A DNA stretch of 64,000 nt from contig CM053243.1 in assembly GCA_028583405.1 (NCBI GenBank), forward strand, positions 25,822,524-25,886,523, in the 5' to 3' direction. Positions 63,601 through 64,000 of this stretch are shown here, in pieces. This DNA is from Pogonophryne albipinna (lineage: Eukaryota > Chordata > Actinopteri > Perciformes > Artedidraconidae). The translations under genes and the position numbers were made by a program. The notes below the pieces were generated by a model, which was given only the letters and a program-made list of their open reading frames with translations, was not told the DNA's origin and made no database searches. The number at the start of each line of letters is the position of its first letter. Position 1 is the first letter of the stretch.

Positions 63601-64000
63601 TGTAGCAATTATAATGGCAGTGTTTTGAAAATGTGTCTTACTTAGAGAACCGTGGGCAGTGTCTTGCGAAACGTACCAAGTTGAATTGCAAATTGGGGAG
63701 CTGAAAATGTGTTTAGAGGTTTGGAGATTTAAGCTGAGGTTTTGCCCTTTGAGTGTGAGTTTTAATAACTATGCTTTATGTGTCATTTTAGTGTGTTAGC
63801 AACTGAAAAAAACTGTAAGCAGCATGCACCTGACACTGAAATAATCTGGCTTGTGAGCGCTTAGGAGGAGCTGGAAAAGGATGCTATGGAGAGGGGATGG
63901 ATGAAAATGGATGGATGGATTAACATAGATTTATACTGAATTAAATCATAATTCACCTTCCAAATGTAAAGCTGTTTAGCTCTTTACCTCTACGTTCAGT
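60623..64000. other. grtp1 promoter side and intergenic region
   Basis: The first 400 bases are GC-richer and should contain the grtp1 promoter. The rest is AT-rich with no conserved frame. Minus-strand AATAAA signals near 63034 and 63196 suggest that a 3' UTR of a minus-strand gene beyond the right edge may reach in. A short GGAT repeat lies at 63896-63920. Confidence 0.4.

Overview
This is a nuclear genomic window from a ray-finned fish, most likely a percomorph teleost. The genes are intron-rich, the proteins align with human orthologues from start to end, the background is AT-rich with long GT/CT microsatellites, and the introns hold many short DNA transposons of fish type (hAT, PIF/Harbinger-like, and TTAA-flanked families). 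No bacterial, viral or organellar gene content was seen. Exon boundaries were set by hand from splice signals and reading phase. Gene names rest on remembered family sequences, not on a search.

Layout: (1) 1-2340, a possible compact single-exon gene for a small secreted Cys-containing peptide with TATA box and poly(A) signal; no family recognised. (2) 2960-5510, + strand, a chemoattractant-type GPCR, probably ptgdr2-like. (3) 12026-7758, - strand, cenpq, 8 exons, 279 aa. (4) 15923-13514, - strand, mrpl16, 5 exons, 258 aa. (5) 27827-18932, - strand, tgfbrap1, 12 coding exons, 876 aa, with a probable 2.3-kb 3' UTR; one intron holds a hAT element nested inside another hAT element, both with intact 8-bp target duplications. 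(6) 31417-39591, + strand, cul4a, 20 coding exons, 757 aa, including a U12-type AT-AC intron. (7) 42064-49230, + strand, lamp1, 9 exons, 416 aa. (8) 60622-51214, - strand, grtp1, 8 exons, 351 aa. (9) 60.7-64 kb, no gene seen apart from a possible 3' UTR of an off-window gene.

The order cul4a-lamp1-grtp1 matches human 13q34. The ptgdr2-like GPCR and mrpl16 both map to human 11q12, which supports the GPCR call. The genes are unrelated housekeeping or signalling genes, not an operon. Two share an endolysosomal theme: tgfbrap1 is a CORVET tethering subunit, and lamp1 is the lysosomal membrane glycoprotein with a CLEAR-like E-box upstream. Grtp1 is a Rab-GAP-type protein.

The most unusual points are the AT-AC intron in cul4a, the nested hAT insertion with two mutually exclusive hairpins, a THAP-domain remnant tied to TTAA-flanked elements, the unrecognised compact gene near the left end, and a GCTAAC/GTTAGC motif that recurs near the starts of five genes.
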